The position numbers were made by a program, and so were the translations under genes. Under the pieces are notes generated by a model, which saw only the letters and a program-made list of their open reading frames with translations, was not told the DNA's origin and searched no databases. 64,000 nucleotides of DNA from Edaphochlamys debaryana (taxonomy: Eukaryota > Chlorophyta > Chlorophyceae > Chlamydomonadales): positions 1-64,000 of the forward strand of contig JAEHOE010000260.1 of the NCBI GenBank assembly GCA_016858145.1, written 5' to 3'. This document shows, piece by piece, positions 36,411-49,368 of the stretch; within the stretch, counting starts at the first letter, position 1, and the number at the start of each line of letters is the position of its first letter.

Positions 36411-39375
36411 GGCACGCCTCCCGGTGGCCCGACCTCTAGTGAGCCGTCTGGCACTCGCGGCTGCAGTACGACGCAGCGCCGCCGCAGCCCGCGCAAGCCC
36501 GCAGAGGCAGGGCCGCATCGCTGTCGCCCTCCAGGTTGGCGCAGGCCGGGTTGGAGCAGCCGCCCAGGTACGCGCGGGCGGCGGCGGGCGAGGCCGGCAG
36601 CAGGGCGGCGGCGGCCTCCAAGCTAGGGAACCACGCACCGAAGCGAGCGGCCAGCGCTTGAGCCCCGGCGGCGGCGGACGCCCGTGCGCCGCCCCTGCCG
36701 CCCCGCGGCCCGCTGCCGTGCGCCCAGCGCACCAGCTGAGCCGCCAGCGCCTCCAGCCGCCTCCGCCGCCGCCGCGTGCCCTCGGGCCCTGCACTCGGCA
36801 CCCAGGGTCCGCAGCTGCTGCGGCTCCCACACAGGGCCCGCCCCTCCGCTCTTCGCCATCTCCTCCGGAAGAGCCGCCGCGACCGCGCAGCAGCTCGCAG
36901 CCAGATACGGCAGGTGGCTGCCCTTGCTTTGCTGCATCATGGTTTCAGTAACTGGCGCCCCCGATGCCACGCCGAGTAACCGCACCGGATACAGCTCCGC
37001 CAGCCAGCTGCCGCCTGCCGAGGGTTGGCCGGGCGTTGCTGATGCCCCGAGGGCGGTCGCGGGGACTCGAGAGGTGACGTCGACGCATGCCAGGACGGGC
37101 AGCCAGCTAAGGGCGCAGACGGATCGATGCGTACTGACAGTCCGCCTGCCCAGCTCGGCCCACAGCAAGCGGCACAGCGGCGGCAGCCAGGCCGCCGCCG
37201 CCGCCGCCAGCATCTCCAGCAGCTGCCGCTCCGCCGGGGAGAGGGCCCCCGCCCCGCCGCCGCCGAGCCCCCGCCGGCTCCCATCGGCCACCAAGCTCTC
37301 GAGCCAGGACCGCCCTTCCGCGAGAAACCGACAGGTGATGGCCGTAAGAGCGTTGGGCTGAAAACGGTCGTCAGGACCACTGGCGGGGTAGGTCGCCTCG
37401 AGGCCTTTCCCAATGGTCCGCACCAGCGCAGCCGCCTGCCGGGCGTCGCCCCACGCCAGCACCGGGGCCAGCCGGGTCCAGAGTCCGCCGTCAAGTTCCG
37501 ACAGGGCGGTCGAGGCCTCGACCTCTGGCGGTGGCGGGCCGCCCTCGCACAGGCTGGCGGCGGTGCGGCGGAAGAGGCGCTCCAGGCAGGGCAGCACGCC
37601 GCCGGCAAGGGCCGACTCCAGGCCGGCCGGCGGGGCGGGCGGCAGGGGCGCTGCGGGGTGGGGCAGGGATGGGAAGAGCCAGGGGCGTTTCGGGGTTTAG
37701 GTTTTGCCGGTGAGCGACCAGCTAACGGCCGACCGACATGGCGGGAGCGAAGGGCTGACCCGGGGCAGGATTGGCTGTGGCGGTCGGAGGAGCACGCACG
37801 TGCAGGTAACCGCCAGCCCATATGACAAGCTGCCCAACCCGCCATGTCACGCACCTGGGGGCAGAGCGACGGTCGGCAGCTGGCACAGGAGGTGCTGGAC
37901 ATACCCGCGTGCGAAGCGCGGGTTAGGCTCCCGCAGGCGGGGCGCCACCGCGACTGCCAGCCGCCACCACTCCTCGCCCAGGTCACCGCTGGCCCTGGGG
38001 CCTGCGCCTGGCCCCATCAGGGACGTTGCCGAGGCCAGGGCGTCCGCAGCGAGGACTGTGGCGTCGCGCCACCGCAGCATGACGCGACAGGGCCCCGTGC
38101 CGAGCATGAGCGCCGTCATGGCCGTAAACGCCTCCTCCCGCGGCCGCCCCGCCTCCGCCTCCGCCGCGGCTTGCACCCCCAGCCTTGCGACCCGCATCAC
38201 AAGACTTGAGACCGCGTCGCAGGAAAGCAGGGCGTCCAGCCTCGCAACCGTAGGGCCACCGCCGCGCCTGGTGTAATGCCAAGCCAGGTACGTGACGAGG
38301 TTCCGCAGCTGCACCTCACTGCGGTAGGTGTCCGGCCCCGTCCCGCCCGCTCCCCAAGGCCCGCCCAGCCTCTTCCCCCGCCTCCTTCCGCACCAGGGCG
38401 GAGACACCCCGCGCCACGCTGGGCTCCAGGCCGTGCGTGCCCCCGCCGTCCATGGCCGAGAGGACCGCGATGCCGTGCGCTAGCACCGTGTAGGAGGCGC
38501 AGGGGCCGAGGACCGCGGCGCTCTCAAGGGCCGCGGGCAGTGTGCGCAGGTGAAATGTGGAGATGCTGCGGAGTATCTTTGTCACCTCGCCAACGGCCAT
38601 GTCGACGTCCCTTGGCAGCAAGCCCAGGCAGTCGCTTTCGGTGGACGGCCCGGCGGCAGCGGTGTGCTCCAGGGCCCACAGCCGAAGGACAGAGGCGAGG
38701 GCGACCCACGTGTGCTCCGCCACGGTGCTCGCCCGCAGCGCCGCCGCCAGCTCCTGGGCGTAGCAGGCCGATGCAGCCTATGTGCTGGAGGGACTCGCAC
38801 TGCCGCTGGCCGCAATGGCCGCCAGGCGAACGCAGCCATGCACCAGGCTGACGACCCCGCTCACTACAAGTGTGACGTTCATGCGCAAGTCCGCTGATGC
38901 TTGTAGGACTGGCCCGACGCCGCTGGGAGCGGCCGCCGCCGCTGCTTGGTCTGCAAGGAGCTCCAGTTCCGCCCGAGCGTCGGAGAGACGGCCCGATAGA
39001 GCCTCGAAAGTCTGGGATAGGATTAGGCGCCGGGCAAAGTCGAGGACCGAGGGCGTGGCTGCCACCACATCAATCTGGTACCCGCAGAGGACCATTGTCG
39101 CCACATGGTATGCGCAGAGGTTGGCCGCAGCGCGCATCGCGTCAAGTTTCGCCTCGCCAGCAGCTGTGCTACGCTGCTGCTCAGGCGAGAGACCGCTCTT
39201 TTGTCCATGCTTGCACATGCTCAGTCAGCGCATCTGCGCGCGACTTGAGGGCAGCCAGCGCGGCCGGGCTGACCTCCGCTCCTGCCTGGTGGACCGCCTC
39301 GTCACGCGCGATGAAGTTGCGGACTTCCTGCACAGCCTCCCGAGACATCAGCGTCTGTGCTTGCTGTGCAGCCAT
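36411..39375 (-). pseudogene. MYND-D: multiply broken MYND zinc-finger pseudogene
   Basis: The start aligns at 39373-39375 (MAAQQAQTL). Lesions in reading order: the B-type early stop (RSLA, 39181); a nonsense TAG at 38778-38780 where B has GAG; an extra base near 38370-38380; an extra base near 36756; and a TAG at 36436-36438 replacing the tryptophan codon after CQTAH. The last stop removes the final histidine and cysteine ligands of the MYND finger. Intron 37651-37854 (204 bases, CAG|GTGCGT to CCGCAG) is still recognisable. The 5' part to about 38520 is nearly identical to B and B'; the rest is diverged, so the gene itself is chimeric. Confidence 0.85.
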
Positions 39376-39725
39376 CCCTGTGTGCCACGAGCTCACAAGT
39401 CTGGGTGAAGGTATCATGGGGGTGGAGCCGAGAGCGTCAACTAAGCAAAGCAAGACATCTGCGACAGCATAACGGATCGCAAGAGTCTTTGCGATGCACC
39501 GGCGCAACGCGCATGGGACCGCCGTAACCTACGGCTTGCCCATGGCACATCCCCTTTCCGAACTAGGCAGCCACTTAGCTTGCGCAAGGAACGTCTCGCA
39601 GGCCGTGCCTATTCCGAGTCGCCCAGACTCTCACACCCTGACGCTGGCCTGGACGCTGCCCGCAGACATACTTCAGGCCACCAGTATGCATGCCATACAC
39701 AGCTGAGGTGTAGCTGAGCGCAGCC
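39376..39725. promoter_or_regulatory. 350-bp divergent promoter region, copy 2
   Basis: The same length and elements as copy 1: inverted repeat at 39476-39495 and CTTGCGCAAG at 39579-39588. It shares GGCACATCCC with copy 3, where copy 1 has GGAACAACCC. Confidence 0.5.
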
Positions 39726-42700
39726 ATGGCTGACGTCGGCGCGGAGATTCAGCGTGTGCAGAAAGAGATCGGCAAGGTTGAAGAGGACATCCAGCAGACA
39801 GTAGCCGACCTGAAGGCGCTTGACGCCCAGCCTCAGAGCTCAGGCCTTAGTGAGGCAGAGGCAGCCCTGCTGAGCGCCAAGAGGCTGCACCTGTACCGCA
39901 GGGAGGAGCAGCTGCGCACGAAGGAGGAGCAGCTGCGCACGAAGGAGGAGCAGCTGCGCAAAGAGAAGGAGCAGCTGCGCAAAGAGAAGGAGGAGAGCGT
40001 GGAAGGGCCTCAGCATGCCGCGGTTGTTCGGGCTACTCCGCAAGTTGCGCGGGGTAGGATGGCGTTTGGGACGGACGTTGCGCTGTGTCCCTCGCCGCCA
40101 GCTGTTTGGCAAGCAGCGTGTTAGTCAGCCGCTCCCCGTCCGCCCCTCCGCTCCTCGTGCCCCGGCGTGCCCTACCCGATGTGTCCTCCCTGACTCTGTA
40201 TGTGTGCATTGCAAGTGGGCAAGCGACAGCGGCTGGCTACGACACCGGCTGTCTGCCTACTGAGTCTGCGCCTTTTGGGCATGCACGACGGGTATCCGTG
40301 CCCTTGCGCAGGCCCCAAGCTGCGGCTCCGGCAGGACCTGCAGAACCCGGACCTCTTCTTCTTCGAGCCGGTGGACACAGGAGGCAGCGCTGCCGCTTCC
40401 GCAAGTGCCGGCTGCAGGTTCTTCCTGGACCCGGAGGGCAGGCAGCAGGAGGAGCTGCAGGTCTGGCTAGGCTTCGCGGAGAAGTGGCACCGCGAGGGCC
40501 AACCCATCCCGCCGCTGTACATTAACGGGCTGGTCAAGGTGGGTGGGGTGGATATAACAGCGTGACGACGTAGGTCGTAGGAGGGCTTAGTGGACAGCTT
40601 GTTTCATGCACGAGCAGATGGCCTGGAGGAGGTCGATTAGGCGTGGGAGCTGGGCTATTCGTGTATCCTTGTCCAGTCAGCACGCACCTGAGCGACCCGG
40701 AGGAATGCTGTTAGACCTCGCCATCTTGCGCCCACCTTGCGCCCGTGTCATGTGCAGACCGGCAAGTCGTACATGCTGAACCAGGTCCTGCCTGCGGTGG
40801 TCAACAGCCGGTACGGCAGCGGCGGCAGCGGCCGGCAGCACGGCGGCGGCACGGGGGCGCTTCCAGAGCCGAACGTCCTGCTCGTGGACGTCTTGGGCTG
40901 CAACCGCAGCAGCGGCGGCGGTGGCTTCCTCACGGGCTTCCTCCGCAAGCTGAAGCGGAGCGCCGCCAACCAGCAGCTCTACGCTGCCGCCAGCACGCCG
41001 ATACCCCGCGACCGCTCCGCTGACGCCGTGGCTGACGCCATCGATGACTTCCTGCGGCGCCTGCCACAGGACCGTCTGAACTTCCTGCTGGTCGACGAGG
41101 CGCAGAGCTTCTACCTGCTGGAACGGGCCTGTCCGCCGCGCGGCCCAACCCTGGACGTGGACGCGGTGCTACACATGCGCCGGTGAGTTGGCAGCTGGGC
41201 AAGGGCCTGTGTACGCGCCCAGACAGCGCCTCCACAAATGTGTAAGCTGAGTCGCATAGCGGCCAACCGACACAACGGAGATAACGTCTGCGCCGTTTTT
41301 CTTGCCGCGACTGCCATGTGTGCTGCAGCATACTCAAGGGCATCCTGCTGAACAGCCCCCACTGGGTCGCCTGGGCGGTCACGGGCAGCTCCATGGGGAC
41401 GCTGTGGGCCAACGTTGCGGCTACCCCGGTGAGCAAGTAGTTAAGCAGTCCTAGGACCCGGCGCGATGGTGCTATGGCCATCAACCGTCACCCCAGCCGC
41501 GACCCGGCCCTTCTCACGCTCCCTTGGAGCCTGTGCTACCCATGACTGTAGCTTCCGTACAATAGGGCCAATTGAACGCCTCTATGCTGTGCATGGCCGC
41601 AGACGAACGGCATGGCCCTGCTCTCGAGCCACTACCGCATCAACCTGAGCCCCACGATGTCCGAGGGCGTGCTGCAAGTCGGCTGGGAGCAGCTCAAGGC
41701 CCAGGACGCGAGCGCTATTCCGCTGCCAAGCGACCTGGTCTGGCGGTCGCCGCCGCATATCGCCATGCTCGCCTACCTGTGCATGCAGTGGAGCCTCACC
41801 CCCACGGCGAGCACAGCTGCAAAGCTGGTCCAGCAGACCCTGACGCAAAAGCTCATTCCCGAGGTGGGGCGGCCTGCCAGTGCATGCGCTGGCTGTGAAA
41901 GAGTGTGCTCCCTGCGCTTTGAACGTAAGGCAGCAATTGAAATGGAGCCAGCAAGATAGAAGGTTTTGACTAGCAGCTAACCCCCTTCTGCATGCCCCCA
42001 CGCATGTGAATCTCTGTTCAGGTGCTGGCGGACCTACGCATTGTGCTGCAAGTGCTGGGCAGCCCTGCGTCACAGGTGGTGCTCCTGCGCCAGCTGGTGG
42101 ACCCGGCGGCCGGAGTGGAGCCCCTCAAGCTCCCGCCGGCGTTCGGGGCGCTGCTGGAAAGCTACGCCACCGAGCGCGACGGCAGGCTGTACCTGGACAA
42201 CCCGCTGTTCGCTCAGGTGCTGCAGGTACGTACGCCCGTACAGCAAGAGGCCGACCAGGCCCTAGAGGCTAGCTTGGTTCAGGTGCACGCCCTGGTGTCC
42301 GTCGGCTTTCCAGGCATGCGGGGTGCCGTGAGACAGATTCGACAGGGTTGCTGGGACACGGGAGACTAGACCGTGCGAGGCTAGCCCTACGTCACCTCTA
42401 CTGGGGGTATTGTGTCCCGGGGGGTCAGGCGCCGGGTGTCCCCCCGGGGTGATCCAAGCCAACGGAGACCCTGGCACGACCGCCGCGCCGCTGCGACATC
42501 CTCTCAGAAGCTCCAGCTTCGTTGTCGCTGGTGACTTGTGTGTATGCGTGAGCAATGCTGAACGAGGCGCGTGACGGAAGGGCTGAGTTCGGGACCTGAA
42601 CTTGCTTATGTTGCCGCCCTACACACTGGTGACTCGCCGCCACCACGCCACGGGCCCCGGGTTTCGCATGGGTTCCTGCCGTACCCCGGCCCCGTCCGCT

Positions 42701-44252
42701 TACATTCCCTCCCCGCCCTCCTTCCCGCTCTCTCTGCCCGCCGGCGGTCTGCACGTGTCTCACTTTCTCTTCCTCTTCGGCCTGCCTCCTCGGCTGTTAA
42801 CGCCCTCCTGACCCATTCCCCACTTCCGCAATTCCTCGCTGGCGTGGCGCCGCCTTCGCCCCTTTCATCTCAGGTGAGCACCGCTAGTTTGCTGCAAACG
42901 CAGGGCGCGTGGGCTTGTGTTCGGGGTGTTTCTTCGGACGTCTGGACTTTGCTCTGGGCCTCGGCGCAGCGCTGCCGCTCAATCAGTATGTCGGGTCGGG
43001 GCAGCAGCAGCCGTCTACGCGTAGCCTGGGTCTTGCTCTTTCCGCTGTTTCGGCTTTATCGGGCTAGCACACTGGTGACTCGCTACCTGTTGCCGCCCGC
43101 TCTTCCCCGCTCAGGCCGTCACCACGGAGTCTGGAGAGCTGCTGGACTCGATCACCACCGTCCCGTCGCTCAGCTCCGCCCTGTACAGAGAGCTGGTGGC
43201 GCTCGGCGAGTGCTGCAAGGACAAGGACGTCGCCAGCGTAGGGGCCCTGCGCAGCCTCCTGCAAGACATGGCGTCTGCGCTGGAGCTCACGCCGGACGAG
43301 CTGCTGAAGGCCGACTGGTTCGTCCAGGTAAGAAGGGTGCCAGCGAGGGGTGTCGGGGCGTGCGTGGGGGGTGGGCGAGTTGGCGTACTGCGAGATTGGC
43401 GAGTCCAGAAGACCTCCTCGGAAAAGCTGGGCGGAAACTTGTCGGAACTACCTTGCACTTAGCTTGGCGTGGCTCCATGACACCGTTTCGGCACCACAAC
43501 GCACCACTGACTGACACGCCGACACGTAAGCTTGTGACGTGTTAGGACGGCGCGTGCAGTGATTACAGTATGAACGCAGCGCTCACGAGTCACGCGTAGC
43601 GTTCCTTGCGGTGCCGAACGGGGTGGCTGTGCGAAAACAAAACCACCCGGCGCCAGCAGGGCAGGTCAACGGACGAAGGGGTCAGAGGGCGAGGCAGCAG
43701 CGCAGCACCTGTCAAATCAATTCACGCCATTCAACAGGGCCAGGCCACTACACATGCGGCTGGCCTTTGCATTCCTGCTTCCCGTGCAGCTGCATTGCTC
43801 ACGGTGCTGGTTGATCCACCTACCTGCAGGTCCGGGACCACCGCTGCAACAACCGCGGCACCAAGACCAACTTCGAGCGGGACAAGGGGGCTCAATCCGA
43901 CGTCCAGGTCGGGCTTCGCTGGTACCACGTGCTGCTGCGCAACATTCTCAGCCACTCCCCCCCCCCGGAGCAGCGGGACTTCCTTCAGGCCTACCCGCCA
44001 CAGCTGGCACCGTTCCACAGCAACAACCGCATCAGCCAGGCGCTGACCAAGACGTACGAGAGCCCGGTGCCGATCAAGACGGGCGGAAGCGCCAAGCCCA
44101 AGCGCAGCAAGGCCCGGGGTGCGCCGGCCGCAGCAACGCCCGGGGCGCAGGTGCGGCCCCACGTGGCGCCCGCACGCCCCCTGGCGCTGCAGTGGGCAAA
44201 GCGGCTGGGGCGTGCCGCCGTCGTCCCGCTGCGCTACATGGGAGGGATGTGA
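39726..44252 (+). CDS. NTPase-2: coiled-coil STAND-like P-loop protein, 726 aa
   Basis: Exons: 39726-40053, 40312-40538, 40758-41182, 41329-41428, 41603-41863, 42022-42225, 43115-43327, 43830-44252; total 2181 bases with TGA. All splice sites of NTPase-1 are kept. Walker A, Walker B (FLLVDEAQ), TGSS and the winged-helix-like DNPLFAQVLQ are intact. Differences from NTPase-1: the heptad repeat has four units instead of six; one residue is gained (DLQNPDLFFF against DLDPDLFFF); two are lost (GCRFFLDPEG). Exon 3 reads FLTGFLRKLK where copy 1 reads FLVDFLRKLK. Uniform preservation of frame and splice sites argues that it is functional. The partner gene MYND-D next to it is dead, so this NTPase can at best act without a cis MYND partner. 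Family assignment as for NTPase-1. Confidence 0.74.
39915..39998 (+). repeat. In-frame 21-bp minisatellite, 4 units, in NTPase-2
   Basis: Units read RTKEEQL, RTKEEQL, RKEKEQL, RKEKEES; two fewer than in NTPase-1. Confidence 0.92.
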
Positions 44253-46224
44253 GCGTTCCTGGCCACCTGCTGTCAGGCCGTCTGAATGTGGGCCGGGCGG
44301 GGCAGGGTCGATGGCGACGCAGCGGTGATGAGGGCTGCGGGGCGACGGGGCTGTAGCGGCAGGGGGAAGGCACACAGCTAGGGTGTACTTTGCGTTCGGG
44401 CACACTGCACACTTGCTGGCGCACTTGAGAACTGCAGTAGGTGAGGCGTGAGGGGTGCTCATGCTGGCGAGGCGGCGAGATCCTATGTGTGCCAACGGAC
44501 GTCCGGGCATGTGTGGCTTGCTGCCTGCGGTTGCCGGTGAGCGTCTAGCTGTCGTGCTTAGCTTACTGGGAGGCAAGCAACTTGTTGAACCTAAAGAGTG
44601 GGTTTCGGGCTTTGCTGAAGTCTTAGCTCCATTGAAGCCCAATGCTGGGCATAACGGGGCTGGTTGTTCGACAGCTATTCATCCCACATTCACGTAATAA
44701 GACCAGGGTAGTGAGGTGGTCCTGCAGGGCAGAGTTCGCGGGGGTAGTACTGGTGCCTGCACGTTGAACTTGCCTTCGGAGGCAGGGGCCAGCATTGTCG
44801 CCTGGGGTGGTTCACATGGCGACGGCTTTACGTGTGCACGGACTGCGGGAAGCGGGGGCTGGTGGCATGCTGGACAAGAGGCGGCGTCCACTCTCGTCAA
44901 GGCAGAGAAACAGGCGAAGGAAGCCTGCGCCTCGGTGGATGGAAGCTTGATCGGGTGCAAGAATGGATTGGGCTCTTGACCTCCGACTGCTCTGGCATTG
45001 CATCTGCGGTGTGCAAGGTTTTTGGGGAAGGCACGTCGAGTCCTGAAGCGGTTGGGGGGAAGGCAAATTGAGTCCTGAAGCGGGTGCAGCAGGTGTTGCC
45101 CACAGGGGGGCTGGCCTTCCAGGGTGACGCTGGTGGCCACCTGAACATGTACTGAGGCGCATGCGGCTGTGATTGAGGACACGGCCTGTATGGGCGTTCA
45201 TGTCCGAGCTGCAGTCCGGGCTTTGGTGTCGCCGCCTTGCCCCGCTTGCCGTCCCACTACCGGGGCCCGAATTGTACTCGGGAGTTGAGCTGCCGACAGC
45301 AGGGGACGGAGGGCATGGCCTCCATGCAGTGCACTCGCATGCAATGCACCAGCAGCAGGGCTATCTAGCAATACACGGAGCGGCAGCAGATGTAGTTGGT
45401 GATGCGGCTGAGAACGGCTACGCTTGAGTAACCGGCATGCTGTTGCTGTCGACGACGTCGAGCTGTGCCGGTTACGTCTAGCAGGCTGGCACAGGTCCAA
45501 TGGGATACAGGCGCGTGTAGCACTTTCTCGAGCCCTTTGAAGAAGCCCCCAGCCGTAGTTGAGCTGCCGACAGCAGGGGACGAAGCGGTGAGGAGGCTCA
45601 TGCCTGTGGTGGCCCCGGTGCTTAAGGGCTCAGGTGTGTGCCCAAGGGCGCTCAACCGCAGGGGTCGCTGTGCGTTGCCTGCATGCGGCGTGGGCGCTGG
45701 CGTGGGCTCCCCATGCGGCTTGTAGGAGCTTGGGCCACTTGGCGGAGAGCCTCACTAATGCGGCGCCTGGGTCCTCGCTACAAGCCTTACAACCGGGGCC
45801 ACCGGCCGGACTCTTCATGTGCCTCACGTATTACGGTACCGTAAGCCAACAATCAATGCACCCGTCTTGGCCAACCAATTTGTCATGCTCACTCTTCCCC
45901 ACTCACTGACTGACCCGAGCTTGCGCTAGCGGCATCTTGCTCCCACTCAAGGGGAGCTGCATACGGTGCCGAATGCCAGGAACTCGAGGACCCCACAACA
46001 TGAAGGAACAGTGAGCGCTCGGCCCACAATACCTGACAAACTGCCGTATGGTGCCACAAGTGGCCATGGCTAGGCCTTACCGGCGACTTACAGGCGCCGC
46101 CCCCAAGCAAATGGCATCTGAGCCGTGAACAATGCTCTGCCCCACTAGGCCAACAAACAACAACGAACATTACACTGCCATACCCGCCCGACCTCATACA
46201 TTCATCCGCCAGATCGTTCACCTG
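44253..46224. other. Tail of U2 and spacer of U3, no gene recognised
   Basis: The unit join is at 45203/45204. Compared with U1, U2 and U3 tails carry an extra block of about 33 bases near 45038-45075 that doubles AGTCCTGAAGCGG. The U3 part has the 25-bp direct repeat pair, the 14-bp palindrome at 45831-45844 and a TGTAA signal at 46170-46174 for MYND-A'. Confidence 0.7.
46170..46174 (-). promoter_or_regulatory. Polyadenylation signal TGTAA of MYND-A'
   Basis: TTACA on the plus strand, about 50 bases beyond the stop at 46225. Confidence 0.65.
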
Positions 46225-49200
46225 TCAGCTGCTGCGCCGGGCCCCGCCGCCGCCTCCCCCAGCGCCGCCCCGGCACGCCTCCCGGTGGCCCGACCGCCAG
46301 TGCGCCGTCTGGCACTCGCGGCTGCAGTACGACGCAGTGCCGCCGCAGCCCGCGCACGCCCGCAGAGGCAGGGCCGCATCGCTGTCACCCTCCAGGTTGG
46401 CGCAGGCCGGGTTGGAGCAGCCGCCCAGGCACGCGCGGGCGGCGGCGGGCGAGGCCGGCAGCAGGGCGGCGGCGGCCTCCAAGCCAGGGAACCACGCACC
46501 GAAGCGAGCGGCCAGCGCGTGGGCCCCGGAGGCGGCGGACGCCCGTGCGCCGCCCCTGCCGCCCCGCGGCCCGCTGCCGTGCGCCCAGCGCACCAGCTGA
46601 GCCGCCAGCGCCTCCGCCGCCGCCGCGTGACCCCGGGCCCTGCACTCGGCACCCAGGGACCGCAGCTGCTGCGGCTGCCACGCCGGCGCCTCCCCTCCGC
46701 GTCCCGCCACCTCCTCCGGAAGCGCCGCCGCGACCGCGCAGCAGGCCTCCGCCAGGTGCGGCAGGTGGCTGCCACTCATCAATTGAATGGTGGAGTCTTG
46801 AGTCCATAAGTCAAGCGCTCTGCAGATAAGTCTCACGGGGAGTGACCACCTAAGCCAATCGGTGCCGGGGCCTCCGGCGGTACCGCCTCCCGGAGCGGCC
46901 CTTGAGGACGCCGATCCTGCCGATCCTGCCAATCCTGCCGTCGATGCCAGGGCGTTTGGGGGCCCTCGGCGGGCAGCGGTGGCAGCGCATGCCAGGAGGG
47001 GCAGCACGTGGAGACCACATGTCAGGGCCGAAGGCCTTACGGGGCAAAGCCCAGAGCGCGGCCACAGCTGAAGGGTGACCGACGGCAGCCAGGCCGCTGC
47101 CGCTGCCGCCAGCATCTCCAGCAGCTGCCTCTCCGCCGGGGACAGCGCCCCGGCCCCGCCTTGGGCCAGCCCCGGGCCCTCGGTCTGCCGCGGGCGGCGC
47201 CCTCGGCTTGCCAAGCTCTCGAGCCACGACCGCCCGGCAGTCAGGAAGTGGCAAGCAGTTGTCAGTACTATGCATTCTTTTAGCTCGCCGTCAGAGCCAC
47301 GGACGTTCACGTTGACGCTGAGGCCCTTTGTGATGGTCCGCACCAGCGCAGCCGCCTGCCGGGCGTCGCCCCACGCCAGCAGCGGGGCCAGCCGGGGCCA
47401 GCTTTCGCAGCCAGCGAAAGGGGCGAGGGCCTCAGACTCTGGGAGTGTTGAAAGCCCGCCCTCGCGCAGGCCGGCGGCGGTGCGGCGGAAGAGGCGCTCC
47501 AGGCAGGGCAGCACGCCGCCGGCAAGCGCCGACTCCAGGCCGAGCGGCGGGGCGGGCGGCAGGGGCGCTGCGAGGCGGAACACAGCGCAGGTTGGGGGCA
47601 CCCTTAGTCGAATGGGCAAGAGACCAGGTGGATTCCTTGGGTAACGGACGTCAATGCCAGCCCACCTGGTGGCGGCAGCAACGACGGCAGGCAGCGCAAC
47701 ACGTCGCGTGCATACTGGGCTCCGACGCCCGTGTAAGCCGTCCCCAGGTGCGGGGCCAGGGCGACTGCCAGCCGCCACCAGTCCTCGCAATTGTCAGGGC
47801 CGCCGCTCAGTAGCCTCGCCGCGGCCAGGGCATGGAGCGCGACTTCTGCGGCCGCGCGCTCAAGCAGCAAGACCCGGCAGGGCCCCGCGCCCTCTTGTGC
47901 GGCCGTCACGGCGGCTACCTCCTCCTCCTCCGTCCTTCCCGCGGCTGCCTCCACTGCGGCCTGCACCCCCACCCGAGCGGTCCGCAGTGCCAGGCCCAGG
48001 GCCGCCTCGCGGGACAGCAGCGTGACCCCTGCCGCAGAGGTGGGGGCGCCTGGCTCCAAGGGCAGCCACGTCAGGAAGGCAACCAGGCTCCGCAGCGATC
48101 CATCACAGCGGTAGGTGCGCGGCCCCTGCCCCCCTGCCCCGGACAGCTCTCGAAGCCTCTCCCCCGCCTCCATCCGCACCAGGGCGGAGACACCCCGCCC
48201 CACGCTGGGCTCGAGGCCGTACGTGTCCTCGCCGTCCATGGCCGAGAGGACCGCTACGCCGTAGGCCAGGGACGTGTAGAATGCGCCGGGGCCGCGCGCT
48301 GCAGCACGGGCCAGGCTTGCGGGCCGCGTTTCTACATGCGCTCCCTCAAGGGTGGTCAGGGCCCACATGGCATATCGGATAGTGCGGTCGGCGTGCCCGC
48401 AGAGTACATCCACGAAGGCGGGATCTGCCCCGGGCGGCTCTTCCTTGGCTGCGCCGTCGAACACGGCCCACAGCCGGAAGACCGACGCTAGGGCCGCGTG
48501 CTAGGGACGTGTGCTCCGCCACGGCGCTCGCCCGCAGCGCCGCCGCCAGCTCCTGGGCGTAGCAGGCCGATGAAGCCGCAGCCTCCGCAACCGCAGCGCC
48601 CGAGGGAGCTGAACTGCCGCTGGCCGCAGCCCCCGCGGGCTGAGCAGGCGCACTGGGCTCCGGCGCCGCGCCGCTGGCCGCAGCAGCGGCAGCGCTCTGG
48701 GGTCCAGGACCCGCGTCCGGCTCTCGTATTGCCAGCTGCAGGCAACCCCGCATCAGGTGTGCAGCTGCTCCCCCCAGGTCAACGGTAGGCACCAGGAGCA
48801 TCAGTAGCGCAGGAGCGTCCGCTTGCAGGAAGGGCCCGACGCCGACGGCAGCGGCCGCGGCCGCGGCCCGGTCTGCGACGAACTCCAGCTCCGCCCGAGC
48901 GTCCGCGAGACGGCCCGACAGAGCCTCGAGCGTCTGGGACAGGACCAGGCGCCGGGCAAAGTCGAGGACCGGGGCAGCAGGGTTGGACGAGCCCAGAAGG
49001 CACCCGCAGAGCAGCACCACGGCCTCGAGCGCCTCGATCTTGGCCTTCAGCCCCTGCTGCTCCTCAAGGCTGCGCTGATGAGGCGACCGTGTCCAACGCG
49101 TCGCCTCATTGGTCACGAGCAGGAGAGCCCGCTTGAACGCTGGCCGTGACAGCAGCTCGGCGATGGTACTCTTAGCAGCAGCTTTATCCGTGTTTGCCCA

Positions 49201-49368
49201 GAGACCCGGACGCCAAGCCAGACTCTTTGCTGTTGATGCAAGGGCAGACAGCGAGGCCGGGCTGGCCTGTGCTTCTGCCCCGAGGACCGCCTCCGCTTGC
49301 GCGATGAAGTCGCGGACCTCCTGCTCAGCCTCCGGGCACATCAGTGTCTGTGCTAGTTGTGCAGCCAT
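46225..49368 (-). pseudogene. MYND-A': near-identical copy of MYND-A with the same frameshift
   Basis: The same start (49366-49368), the same 98-base intron (47568-47665) and the same 7-base frameshifting excess near 48494-48508 as MYND-A in U1. Only scattered substitutions separate the two, such as GERLRELS for RERLRELS. The MYND finger is complete at the C terminus (SYC, SREC, HWRSGHREAC). The shared lesion shows that the gene was already shifted before U1 and U3 separated, or was copied between them. Confidence 0.7.

Larger units (their letters stand above)
30553..45203. repeat. Segmental duplication unit U2 (about 14.7 kb)
   Basis: The same gene order as U1 and U3, but the MYND genes C and D and the spacer between them are strongly diverged. 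From about 38520 to the end, D's 5' part, the promoter and the NTPase gene are nearly identical to U3. Confidence 0.9.
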
